Shown piece after piece: positions 48,660 to 56,768 of a stretch of 64,000 bases of DNA. The notes beneath the pieces were generated by a model, which had not been told where the DNA came from, made no database searches, and saw nothing but the letters and a program-made list of their open reading frames with translations. The DNA lies in NCBI GenBank assembly GCA_024102665.1, contig JAGFJP010000159.1:1-64000 (forward strand), read 5' to 3'. The stretch is from Thiogranum sp. GTDB taxonomy: Bacteria > Pseudomonadota > Gammaproteobacteria > DSM-19610. Both the position numbers and the translations under genes were made by a program. Position 1 is the first letter of the stretch; the number at the start of each line of letters is the position of its first letter.

Positions 48660-49580
48660 ATGAATGATATTACTGCCACCGAACTCGCGGCCGTCAAAGA
48701 GCGCTGTGCCAGCGCCGCGAACCTGGACCGCGACGCCTTCCAGCGGCTCTACTTGGACGTTTACAGCCTCGATTTTCCTCACGACGAACCCGACGGCGTC
48801 TATGCGATCGACGAGCGTCACGAGGGGGAGCCTTTTGTCCTGCCCTCGTCCGACGAGTTCACGGGTCTCGAGAGCGACGGGGAGATGCTCGCGAAGGCGC
48901 TGCAAGACGCGAAGGAGCTGGCCGAGCGCCACCAAGTCGTCGACCTGCGCTGGTTCGAGAGCGAATACCTCGACTGCCGCGACAAGGCCCGCCAGCACCT
49001 GCGCGAGGAGCTGCGCGGCCTGTACCAGGACGCCAACTACGAGGACCGCATTGCGCACGACAGCGAGTACTTCAGCTGGGCCTTCTCGCAAGTCATCACC
49101 GGCCGCGAGAGCGACGATTACATCACCGCCCTGGCGCTGAGCGACGCTCGCGACGCGGCCGACGAAGGCGGCTATGTCGATCCGGACTGGCTAGAGGGCC
49201 GATACCTGCACCGCCGCGATGAGCTGCGGCCGACGATCGTCGAGAAGATCCTGAGCGCCATCGAAGACGAATTTACCGGCGGCGAGACGTGGTCCGATCT
49301 GGACAGCGCGGTCGAAGATGCGGAACAACAGCTGCTCGAACTCGGCGTTGACGAGGCCGACATCAAGGGTCTCGAACTCGCCGAGCGGTTCGAGGCCGAG
49401 ATCCGCGCCGCTGCGACGCCTCGGGAGCAGTACACGGCAGCGGATTGGCTCACCTGCGCCGAGAGCGAGTATGCCGACGGCGACACCGACAGGCCGATCC
49501 GGGTTGACACCGGTTTTGGCATCATCTCCGCAGAGACTACCGACGATGCGCTCAAGGCGATCACGGCGGCGGTCATGTAG
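48660..49580 (+). CDS. Acidic hypothetical protein cut by an in-frame amber codon
   Basis: 306 residues from ATG 48660, 9 bases after GAGGAG. Very acidic and rich in Asp/Glu/Ala, with repeating helical segments such as DAKELAERHQVVDLRWFESEY and SDARDAADEGGYVDPDWLEGRY (an internal repeat of about 90 residues). It ends at TAG 49578-49580, but the same frame stays open for 40 more codons of identical character to TAA 49701-49703. Function unknown; DNA mimicry is possible from composition only. Confidence 0.65.
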   Translation: MNDITATELAAVKERCASAANLDRDAFQRLYLDVYSLDFPHDEPDGVYAIDERHEGEPFVLPSSDEFTGLESDGEMLAKALQDAKELAERHQVVDLRWFESEYLDCRDKARQHLREELRGLYQDANYEDRIAHDSEYFSWAFSQVITGRESDDYITALALSDARDAADEGGYVDPDWLEGRYLHRRDELRPTIVEKILSAIEDEFTGGETWSDLDSAVEDAEQQLLELGVDEADIKGLELAERFEAEIRAAATPREQYTAADWLTCAESEYADGDTDRPIRVDTGFGIISAETTDDALKAITAAVM

Positions 49581-49765
49581 GAGATCGGCTCGTATGACGA
49601 AGTAGTGACCTTCGAGCGCGACGAATTCGTGGAGCTTTTTGGAGAATGGCGCGACGAATGCCGCGCCACTGCCGCTGCTGCTCTTGCCGAGCTCGAAGAT
49701 TAACCCGCCCGCCCCGGGGCGTACCCGGGGCAACTGTTAACCATAACTCTACTGGACGATTGACT

Positions 49766-50179
49766 ATGAACATTACAACGACTGCCGCTGCCATCCGCGC
49801 GATCATCGACGATGCCGCCGCCGACCCGACCAGGAAAATTCGCGACGTTGCTCGCGAACTCGAAGCGGTGCCCGGCTTTGAAGACCACCTTGATGCTGAG
49901 CGGGAGAAGGTCGGTTACGATTACTACCGCTTTAGCTCGATAAGGGACGCCGCAGCTTTCGAGATCACTACGGCTGTGCGCGACCGCCGCGTTGCAGAAG
50001 ACGACCGCTTCTGCGATTACGGTGAAGATTACAGCTATGGCGCGCAAGTCTACAGCGACGGCACTTACGCGTGCGAAGTCTTCTGCACTTCAGACGCAAC
50101 GACCTGGGTCGACTCTCTCGCAGCCATCATCGATGTTGACAACTGGTTCGACAGCGAATGGATTACTGAGATCGACTGA
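49766..50179 (+). CDS. Hypothetical protein, 137 aa
   Basis: 137 residues from ATG 49766; the frame upstream of it is not used. Contains IRAIIDDAAADPTRKIRDVA near the start and a C-terminal acidic, aromatic part (YGEDYSYGAQVYSDGTYACE). No family recognised. Same strand and acidic character as the preceding gene, so possibly of common origin or function. Confidence 0.6.
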   Translation: MNITTTAAAIRAIIDDAAADPTRKIRDVARELEAVPGFEDHLDAEREKVGYDYYRFSSIRDAAAFEITTAVRDRRVAEDDRFCDYGEDYSYGAQVYSDGTYACEVFCTSDATTWVDSLAAIIDVDNWFDSEWITEID

Positions 50180-50594
50180 GAGCATCCCCCGCCCGTCCCG
50201 GGGCACAGTTCGCGGGAGTGATGACCGGCACCCGGCAGGCCTGAACACCCTGTACCCAGCCCTCCGCTACAGCGGGGCTTCTTTGGCGTCCTCAGCCGGG
50301 GCAGGGCGACGCTCAAACGGGCGGAGCGCAACTCGGCAGCCCCTCGGCGGCCCGTGCACGGCCTGGGGCGGCGTGATCGGCTCGGCAAGAGCAGCAGGGC
50401 GGCCCGGCAGGGCGCGCCTTCCGGTGCGGCGTTCGAACCGCTCGAGGGGGCTACCGGCGCGGACGAACTTGCGAGCTGCTCACGGCCCGGCTCTATAGCT
50501 ACAGCGCGGCTACCGGTGGCGATGGCGCGGGAGGGAAGGAGGGCGAGGGCAAGCGGCCAAGCAGGGGAGGCGCGGGCAGGGTGCTCGAATAGGC
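50180..50594. other. Region without a supported gene
   Basis: About 415 bp of very GC-rich sequence. Open frames here are Arg/Gly/Ala-rich and lack ribosome sites. A weak hairpin with TTCTTT lies near 50260-50285. The 3' part may be the eroded front of the gene remnant at 50595. Confidence 0.4.
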
Positions 50595-50849
50595 ATGTGG
50601 GCGCGTCAGGTCCTCGCCGCCGCGCTTGTGCACCTGATGCCAGTGGTGGGCGGAGCCGGGGAAACCGACCCGGACTGGAACGCCGATCTGCAAGCCGCCC
50701 GGGAAAATCTCGAACCGCGCTTTACCGTGGAGTTGGTGGACGGCTACGGCTTTCAGCTGTCAGCGCAGCCGTTGCCGATGGGCCACTACAGACCAACAAA
50801 AAGCCCCGCCACCGGGGCTTTTTTGTTTGGGCGGGAAGTCGCCCCGTAA
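50595..50849 (+). pseudogene. Remnant of an unknown gene (copy A)
   Basis: A short frame holding LMPVVGGAGETDPDW, DLQAARENLEPRFTVEL and VDGYGFQLSAQPLPMG; the last residues are encoded by a terminator. The same segments recur, frameshifted, at 53843-54315. 25 bases are identical (50739-50763 and 54131-54155). It is the truncated end of a gene of unknown function. Confidence 0.5.
50798..50824 (+). terminator. Rho-independent terminator
   Basis: AAAAAGCCCCG (50798-50808) pairs with CGGGGCTTTTT (50813-50823), a 4-base loop. It ends the transcript in front of the metallo-beta-lactamase gene. Confidence 0.93.
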
Positions 50850-50953
50850 GCGCACCGTAAACAGTACGCCGCAAGGCGCGCAGTGGGCAAGCCTTGAACT
50901 CCAGCGGCACATCCCCATATTGCTTAGATTGAACCGGGGGGATTGGGGAGTCT

Positions 50954-51817
50954 ATGGCACTAGGGGAGATGTTGCTGCGTATTTGGGATGTCGAGCACGG
51001 CGCTTGCGCCATGCTCCATCACTTGCAGAACGGGGTCGCCGGTAGGCTGGCGATGATCGATTCCGGCTGCACTCACTCATGGTGGCCCAGCACGTACATC
51101 GCGCGAACGCTCGGCCGAACTAGGCTCGACTACCTATTCATTACGAACGCCGATCAAGACCACATGAGCGACCTGCAAGGACTTTGGGACGCAGGTATCG
51201 AGGTTCCTGTTCTCTACAGAAATCCAAGCTACACGGGCGAACAGATGCGGCAGATCAAGCGCCAGAGTGGTCCACTAAGCGCTGATGCCGAGCGCTATGT
51301 CGATTGTTGCTGCACATACAGTGGCCCAGTTGGAGAACCGTTTGACCAGTTCATGGGCGGGATCACCACCAGTCTGTTCTGGAATCCTTACCCGACCTTC
51401 GCGAACACCAATGACCTGAGCTTGGTCGTTTTTGTTAAGTATGCAGCATGCAAGTTTCTTTTCCCCGGCGATTTGGAAAAGTCGGGCTGGCGTGCGTTGT
51501 TGCAGCGACAAGATTTCCGTGAGGAATTGAAGTACACGGACATTCTCGTCGCGTCGCATCACGGTCGAGAAAGCGGTTTTTGCCCGGAGGTGTTTGACTA
51601 CTGCCAGCCGAGCGCTGTGATCATTTCAGACAAGCCGATTGAACACGAAACGCAGAAGATGGTCCCGGATTATCGAGCTGTGGTCACCGAAAACGGAGTG
51701 CCTGTACGCACAACCGGCAAACGTCGGCACGTTCTTACCACGCGTCGTGACGGGTGGATTCGGATTACAGTAGGCAGCAATGGCTACTACGCGATCGACA
51801 CGGAGTACAGGGGATGA
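50954..51817 (+). CDS. Metallo-beta-lactamase-fold hydrolase, ComEC/Rec2-like
   Basis: 287 residues from ATG 50954 after GGGGAG. MBL fold: MLHHLQNGVAGRLAMIDSG opens the sheet; the metal motif is TNADQDHMSDL, where the HxDxDH of ComEC-type domains has Asn for the first His; a later ligand Asp is in FLFPGDLE and a His pair in ASHHGRESG. No membrane segment or signal peptide, so it is soluble, unlike ComEC. Nuclease or phosphodiesterase activity is the family expectation. Its stop overlaps the next gene's start (ATGA), so it is made together with a membrane protein. Confidence 0.8.
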   Translation: MALGEMLLRIWDVEHGACAMLHHLQNGVAGRLAMIDSGCTHSWWPSTYIARTLGRTRLDYLFITNADQDHMSDLQGLWDAGIEVPVLYRNPSYTGEQMRQIKRQSGPLSADAERYVDCCCTYSGPVGEPFDQFMGGITTSLFWNPYPTFANTNDLSLVVFVKYAACKFLFPGDLEKSGWRALLQRQDFREELKYTDILVASHHGRESGFCPEVFDYCQPSAVIISDKPIEHETQKMVPDYRAVVTENGVPVRTTGKRRHVLTTRRDGWIRITVGSNGYYAIDTEYRG

Positions 51818-52497
51818 AGAGCAACGGCGAACGCTCCCTTAAATCGCTCAACATGAAGTGGCTCGTGCTGCTGGCGGTTGCCGACGTGCTGGCTGTGCTG
51901 TTCTTCGTCGCGCCGGAAATCTTGAGTGGTGCTTCGCTGACGCAGGTTGGCATCGGGCGAGTGCTGAGCACGACTGCCATGCCTGTCGTTGTCCTGCTGA
52001 TCGTGAACGTGCTGCCACACGATGTAAAGTCCATGCTCGTGTATTGGAGGCCGCTCGGTGTGCTGCCCGGTTGCGAGGCTTTCACGAAGTACGGCCCACG
52101 TGATCCACGGATTGATATGCTCGCGCTCAAGAAGAACGTCGGCGCGCTACCCGAAAGCCCGTCCGAGCAGAATTCCAAGTGGTACAAGCTCTACAAGCAG
52201 GTTTCGAACGAACCCGAGGTGACCGAAGCGCATAAGCTGTTCTTGATGTACCGCGACATGGCGGTCATGTCTCTGGCACTAGTCGTGCTCGTGCCTGCGG
52301 CGTTGTTTGCCGTGCAGGCCGCGTCTGCCGCACCGTGGGTCGCGGCTGGTGCGTTCGCCGCTCAGTATCTCATGACAGCGCTTAGTGCCCGGTGGAGTGG
52401 CATCCGGTTCGTGTGCAACGTCCTTGCCGTTCATTCCGCGCGCCAGGTCAGAACACCGAAGGCAAAGGCAAGCTCCACCAAGCACGGGGCCACCTAG
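51814..52497 (+). CDS. Membrane protein coupled to the MBL-fold hydrolase
   Basis: 227 residues from ATG 51814. Four predicted membrane helices in two pairs: about 14-36 and 45-66, then 150-170 and 174-192. Between them is a soluble segment with LPGCEAFTKYGPRDPRID and SPSEQNSKWYKLYKQV that looks conserved. C-terminal tail basic. No family recognised. The 4-base overlap with the MBL gene points to a two-component unit in which the membrane protein may anchor, restrain or be triggered by the hydrolase. Confidence 0.7.
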   Translation: MKSNGERSLKSLNMKWLVLLAVADVLAVLFFVAPEILSGASLTQVGIGRVLSTTAMPVVVLLIVNVLPHDVKSMLVYWRPLGVLPGCEAFTKYGPRDPRIDMLALKKNVGALPESPSEQNSKWYKLYKQVSNEPEVTEAHKLFLMYRDMAVMSLALVVLVPAALFAVQAASAAPWVAAGAFAAQYLMTALSARWSGIRFVCNVLAVHSARQVRTPKAKASSTKHGAT

Positions 52498-52794
52498 CTG
52501 ACGATTCCGTTACGCTCGGTTTATGCGCCGAGCGGATCGATGGACGGCGCGAACGAGCACGCCACAAACGACTCCGGCGAAAGGACATTTGCATAAATAT
52601 GGCAAAAGGATCGGCTGTGATCGGCATCTTCGAGACACGTTGGTCACGCGTGCTGCGCACGCATTGAAAATGCGATCTATGCGTGCAAAACTATGCCAAG
52701 GTCAGCAGACACCTTGGCGCTCCGGCTTCTCCTCGGGGGAAGTACGCTAAACCTGCTATGAAGATGATTCCACGCTGACACCCTTTTTGTTTTC
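52498..52794. other. Intergenic region with one tiny open frame
   Basis: About 300 bp. A 22-codon frame at 52599-52667 (MAKGSAVIGIFETRW) has an AAAGGA ribosome site 10 bases ahead; it could be a leader or toxin-like peptide but is too short to judge. Otherwise nothing is supported. Confidence 0.35.
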
Positions 52795-52847
52795 AGCACA
52801 GGATCAGAAACGGAGCCCCTGACGGCCATACGGCTCTTACCTGTGCT
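52795..52847 (+). promoter_or_regulatory. Nested hairpin in the leader of the glyoxalase-related gene
   Basis: AGCACAGG (52795-52802) pairs perfectly with CCTGTGCT (52840-52847), and inside it GAGCC (52813-52817) pairs with GGCTC (52832-52836). The ribosome site GAAGAGG begins 7-8 bases later, so folding could affect translation. Could be a protein-binding or riboregulatory leader. Confidence 0.5.
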
Positions 52848-52868
52848 TTGAAATGAAGAGGTGTGTTT

Positions 52869-53810
52869 ATGCGTACTCCAATTCCGTTCGCACACAAGGA
52901 TATATCGTCCCTTGCAAAGTCCCTGCGGTCTGGCCTAGAGGCCAAGAATATCACCCCACCGAAGCATTCCGAGATGCTGAATTTGCTGGCGCAGAGCAGG
53001 GGGTATCGTAACTTCCCTGCCTATCAGGCTTCAGTTCCGGAAGAGCAGGTCAGTAAAGATCGCCTAGTGGCACTTGAAGTGCGCCCCACGACCGTAACTG
53101 AAATCTGCTCACGGGACGCGGACGGGAACATACTTGACCGTCGCCACCAGCAGGTTGAGCAGATACAGTTCTCGATGAACGTGCGCATCGACATCGGACA
53201 TGCGAGCACAGAGGTCGTGGTCCATGCTATCGGTCTGGGAGCGTCTTGGTCATTTCCGCCAGAGTACCGACCCGATGAAAGGCGGATCGTCAAGTCTGCT
53301 TTACTAGCATTTGGCGATACCCTCACCAGCGGCCCTGTCGATCTATTCAGGGTGCATGAGGTTGAGGTGATCGCATCTAAAGTGGGTGTCGAAGACGACA
53401 ACAGCTATGACAACCAAGTTGAAGTGGTGCACCTGACCCCGAGTCAGTTTGCCGTCCTAGATGAGGCTGTCGCTCAGACCAACTCCGCCACCACGCAATC
53501 GAAAAAGGTCATCCAATTGTTGCGCGAAATTGCACGGGGACCTGACTGGGCAAGGCAGAACGTCACCGTCACCCGGCAGGCGCTCGACTACCTTCTGGCC
53601 ATTGTTGAATGCAGCGGCAATCGGTTCATGGATAGCTGGAACCGCGAGAAGTCCAAGGGCATCTACGATGTCATGATGGACTGGACCAATGGGCGCGTGA
53701 ACGATCGGCACGACGACTATGCATTTCGTAACCTGTATTCCTTTGCTGCGCCGATATCGTGGACGAAACCGCCGCCCGACATCTCGCCAGAACTTGCGGC
53801 TGTCATATAG
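52869..53810 (+). CDS. Protein with N-terminal glyoxalase-related (GRP-type) domain, unknown C-terminal domain
   Basis: 313 residues from ATG 52869. The first 50 residues (HKDISSLAKSLRSGLEAK, then HSEMLNLLAQSRGYRNFPAY) resemble the short helical glyoxalase-related domain found at the N terminus of many plasmid and island proteins. The remaining 260 residues hold a beta-rich part (VEQIQFSMNVRIDIGHAS) and a helical part ending in DISPELAAVI; no enzymatic motif is evident. Function unknown. Single-gene unit behind a structured leader. Confidence 0.6.
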   Translation: MRTPIPFAHKDISSLAKSLRSGLEAKNITPPKHSEMLNLLAQSRGYRNFPAYQASVPEEQVSKDRLVALEVRPTTVTEICSRDADGNILDRRHQQVEQIQFSMNVRIDIGHASTEVVVHAIGLGASWSFPPEYRPDERRIVKSALLAFGDTLTSGPVDLFRVHEVEVIASKVGVEDDNSYDNQVEVVHLTPSQFAVLDEAVAQTNSATTQSKKVIQLLREIARGPDWARQNVTVTRQALDYLLAIVECSGNRFMDSWNREKSKGIYDVMMDWTNGRVNDRHDDYAFRNLYSFAAPISWTKPPPDISPELAAVI

Positions 53811-53842
53811 ACGGGTCTCGAGCCGGAAACTCTACTTTTGAA

Positions 53843-54315
53843 CTGAGACCGGCGGCCTGCATAAGGTGACCGACGAGGGTCTCGTCCAACTCGATCGCCA
53901 CGCCGCGCCCGACCGAGACGCCTCCTCGCCACCGCGCCTCTACACCTGGACGCTGCCTGGCAGTGCCATCGAAGCGAAACTGCGCATCCGTCTCCTGGGT
54001 GCAGAGACACGCTCTACGCGCTGCGCCTGATGCCGGTGGCGGGCGAAACGGGTGAAACCGAGCCTGACTGGGGATTGTTGCATGACCGCTGACAGAACTG
54101 GAACGCCGGACTCCAAGCCGCCCGCTGGTAGACGGCTACGGCTTTCAGCTGTCAGAGCAGTTGCTGCCGATGAGCCGCTTCGTGCGCCTCGTGGGCGGCG
54201 GCGTGGGGGGTATGTGACTGAGGGCCGACTCGACATCAGCCGAGCGACGAATCGCGCCGTCGACGGGTTCTTGCTCGGCTGGAACTTCGACTACAAACCA
54301 CCGGCCGCCCAGTGA
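53843..54315 (+). pseudogene. Remnant of the same unknown gene (copy B), frameshifted
   Basis: Pieces in different frames read as one protein: HKVTDEGLVQLDRHAAPD and RLYTWTLPGSAIEAKL, then DTLYALRLMPVAGETGETE, a stop near 54090, LVDGYGFQLSEQLLPMSRF, and finally VTEGRLDISRATNRAVDG with FLLGWNFDYKPPAAQ before a stop at 54313. At least three frame breaks. It matches copy A over its middle and is longer at both ends. The original function is unknown. Confidence 0.55.
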
Positions 54316-54765
54316 GGCGACGCGGGACAGGCAGCGTTTTTCGGAAAAAAGAGGTCTGCGCACACAGGGGGGGCAGTGGCGCTCGCCGAACGCGCCGAAC
54401 CCTTGCCGCTCGGCACCCGGATGCTGTTCGACCACAGCGCCTGAGTCCCGGGAGCGGGTACGACCTACGTCACCCGCGTGAACAGCCCAGCGTAGGTGTT
54501 TTTGGCCTTACTGTAATAGGGCTGGACGCTGGTTTTAAAAAGAAAGAACCACGCGCTGTTGCAGTGGGCGTGGACTGGGTGGCCGACCAACGGCGGTAGG
54601 AGTGGACGTTGGAAAATCGGCAGAATTGCGCAAGGTGACGCACTACATAACATATGCGCCATCTCGGGTCGCCGCGTCCATGTTCTCCCCACCGGAGACT
54701 CTATTGCTCAGGGGTTGGGCGCTTACCCCATCCCGGTTATCAGCCCAAATTGACGCGTTTTGCGG
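54316..54765. other. Region with a possible phage tail-protein fragment, otherwise empty
   Basis: At 54376-54444 a frame reads VALAERAEPLPLGTRMLF, which recalls tail-fibre proteins (GTRMLF is usually followed by AP-GW), but it stops after HSA. No other supported gene. The region suggests decay of prophage genes. Confidence 0.3.
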
Positions 54766-55104
54766 TTATGCCGCCTCGGCGTGCAGTGCCAGCAGGAAGT
54801 GCTCGAGTGCCAGCAGGGTGCTGTTGGACAGGGCATACATCAGCAGCGGGGTATGCCGGAGCGCGCCCGCGATGCTGACCATGGCCCAGGCGCTTTCATC
54901 GAACTCCTTCGGTGTCACGCCCTGGAACGCGCCACACACGACCATCGCGTGTTTCTCTGCCGCCCAAGCCAGATCACTCATGCCGACCGGTGCCGCGCCT
55001 TGGACTTCGGAGAAGCTGATCAGCAACTCGGGCTGAAAATCGGGCAGGCGGATTTCGTTGTACAGCTCCCACAGGGAACGGGGCAGGTTGTTGCTGGCAT
55101 TCAT
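54766..55104 (-). CDS. Hypothetical protein, 112 aa
   Basis: 112 residues. ATG 55104 follows a good AGGAG ribosome site. Starts MNASNNLPRSLWELYNEIRL; helical, with a central Ala/Trp-rich segment (MSDLAWAAEKHAMVVCG). No family recognised. A good promoter lies 70 bp upstream. Intact and independently expressed amid decayed neighbours, which suggests it is retained for a reason. Confidence 0.65.
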   Translation of the reverse strand: MNASNNLPRSLWELYNEIRLPDFQPELLISFSEVQGAAPVGMSDLAWAAEKHAMVVCGAFQGVTPKEFDESAWAMVSIAGALRHTPLLMYALSNSTLLALEHFLLALHAEAA

Positions 55105-55175
55105 GCGAAGTATCTCCTAAGGCGGAATGGGGTCTACCGTTTGCGGTTAATAGAGGGGCGTCGTTTATGTGACAC

Positions 55176-55204
55176 AGTATACAGTAGCAAATGTAACGTG
55201 TAAA
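55176..55204 (-). promoter_or_regulatory. Promoter of the 112-aa gene
   Basis: On the - strand: TTTACA, 17-bp spacer, TATACT. The -10 overlaps a tandem ACAGTAT/ACAGTA, similar in half-site to the operator at 43652-43669. Confidence 0.7.
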
Positions 55205-55210
55205 TATGCC

Positions 55211-55234
55211 GCGACGGTTTACCGCCGCTTTTTT
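55211..55234 (+). terminator. Rho-independent terminator (first of a tandem)
   Basis: GCGACGG (55211-55217) pairs with CCGCCGC (55222-55228) with one mismatch, then six T. No intact + strand gene lies upstream, so it marks the end of a decayed transcript. Confidence 0.65.
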
Positions 55235-55262
55235 GCCGGAAAACGTGCGCAGAGCGACCGTC

Positions 55263-55285
55263 CGCCTCGCACTGAGGCGTTTTTT
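55263..55285 (+). terminator. Rho-independent terminator (second of a tandem)
   Basis: CGCCTC (55263-55268) pairs with GAGGCG (55274-55279), then six T. Follows the previous one by about 30 bases. Confidence 0.75.
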
Positions 55286-55456
55286 CGGATAAAGAGCGCC
55301 GACCAGCTCGGCCCGCCATGCTAGCGACCTTGGGGGATTTCTGGGATGGATATTATATGTACTTGGTCTAACGTCGTTTTCTTAACAAAGTCCGTCCCTA
55401 TTTCGCTTTTCCCAAAAAATTCGGCGTCGTCCCGATCGACAGCGGGAGCACGGTAC

Positions 55457-55590
55457 CGGCTTGCGAGAGTGCTTGCGCTTGCGGCTGCGGATCAGGTTGA
55501 CCTGCGTCCTCCCGGGTTGCCGCGTCCGCGCGCGCTTCCCCGGGTGCCGAACAGCAGCAGTTCGATCACATTGCGGAAGTAGAACCCTAC
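55457..55590 (-). pseudogene. Remnant of an MT-A70-type DNA adenine methyltransferase
   Basis: On the - strand one frame reads GFYFRNVIELLLFGTRGSAR and the next frame ARTRQPGRTQVNLIRSRKR with HSRKP. Joined, these match the conserved end of MT-A70 N6-adenine methyltransferases (family pattern YYFRNV-E--LFG-RG and HSRKPDE). The catalytic DPPW region is not found nearby, so only a fragment survives. Such enzymes are frequent in phages and islands. Confidence 0.6.
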
Positions 55591-55814
55591 GCCCGACCGT
55601 CTGGGCCGCCGTCTCGTACGACTTCGCTTTGCCGAGCTCATCAAGAATCGCTTGCAGCGCGCCGCACCGCGTGATGATCACGCGCTCGCCAGCGAGACCC
55701 GAAGCCGCCCCAATCTTCTTGGCTGCAAATAAATTGGAAATGCCGTCCGCAAAAAGGCGTCACGGTGACTATACGTGGACGTGTTTCACCTTAATCGTCA
55801 CCGGAGTTTGAGTT

Positions 55815-56768
55815 ATGGATATGAACATTATGAAAAAAATCGCCACCTTCGAGAAAAAGACTGAACTGCGTCTTGTTGCGCGGTATGCGATCGCTGCTGG
55901 GTTCACCTCGGGGAAGCCCTCCTTTCTCGACGGCGTACTTGTCGCACCGGATGTGCGTTCCGCCCGCAGCATCTTCGTTGAAGGCGTCGCGGAGTTGATC
56001 GCCGACCAGGCGTCCAAGGTCTTGATGATCGAAGGGGTAGAGAACCACACGGAAGAGTGGGCTTTAGGAATTGCTTTGGGCACTTTGGGTGATCGGAATG
56101 ATCATGAAAGTCTCAAGAACAGGCTCGGCGTGTTCTACTCCCCGGCGATTGCCGCCGTAAGGAAGTTTCGTGAATCGTACCTTGTTGGACCGGAGGTGAC
56201 ACTGCAAGGAGACGAAGAGAGCACGACCGGATCCGATTGCGTCCGGCTTCGGGTCGGTGAACGATACCCTTTGCCGTTACCGGGTCCCGAAGGGGCGACA
56301 GCCGAGTTTCTGCGGAAAGGGGAAAGCAGGCTTATCGTTGCGTTGAACGATTTGAAACAACGGGAGGCCGTTGCACTTAGAAGGGGTTCAATCTACGCCG
56401 GATTGTTAGCCCGCGATGGGGCTATCTTGTTGCTATTCGCCGTATGCGATGCCACGGGATTGCCTGTCTTATCATTTCAGTGTCCATTCGATGCGCGCCT
56501 CATCGGCGAAGATGATCTGGCGATTCCTTGCGCTACGTCGCTCAGGACGCGGCTGTACTTTGCGATTCACGGGGTCGACAGGACGACCGGAATCGTGAAA
56601 GCGTTACGCGGCGTGACGTTCGCACCGACAACGACATCGAGATTCTTGGAAGCAGCCCGCGCGCAAAAAGATTCCTCGGACTCTGGCGAGGAGGTCCATC
56701 GCCAATGGCGCAACATTGACGCGACGGATCTGCTGGTGGATGCGGACATGGCAATCTGTGGCCGATAA
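55815..56768 (+). CDS. Hypothetical protein, 317 aa
   Basis: 317 residues from ATG 55815, 8 bases after GGAG (two further in-frame ATGs follow within six codons). No signal peptide or membrane segment. Segments such as FLDGVLVAPDVRSARSIFVEG, GALNDLKQREAVALRRG-like and CDATGLPVLSFQCPFDARL suggest a soluble alpha/beta protein; no catalytic motif or family is recognised. It stands alone in front of a terminator, between remnants, upstream of the Wadjet genes. Confidence 0.6.
   Translation: MDMNIMKKIATFEKKTELRLVARYAIAAGFTSGKPSFLDGVLVAPDVRSARSIFVEGVAELIADQASKVLMIEGVENHTEEWALGIALGTLGDRNDHESLKNRLGVFYSPAIAAVRKFRESYLVGPEVTLQGDEESTTGSDCVRLRVGERYPLPLPGPEGATAEFLRKGESRLIVALNDLKQREAVALRRGSIYAGLLARDGAILLLFAVCDATGLPVLSFQCPFDARLIGEDDLAIPCATSLRTRLYFAIHGVDRTTGIVKALRGVTFAPTTTSRFLEAARAQKDSSDSGEEVHRQWRNIDATDLLVDADMAICGR

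Noticed and set aside
50354-50860. 168-codon + strand frame
   Set aside because: Arg/Gly/Ala-rich, crosses a terminator, and is out of frame with the recognisable remnant at 50595.
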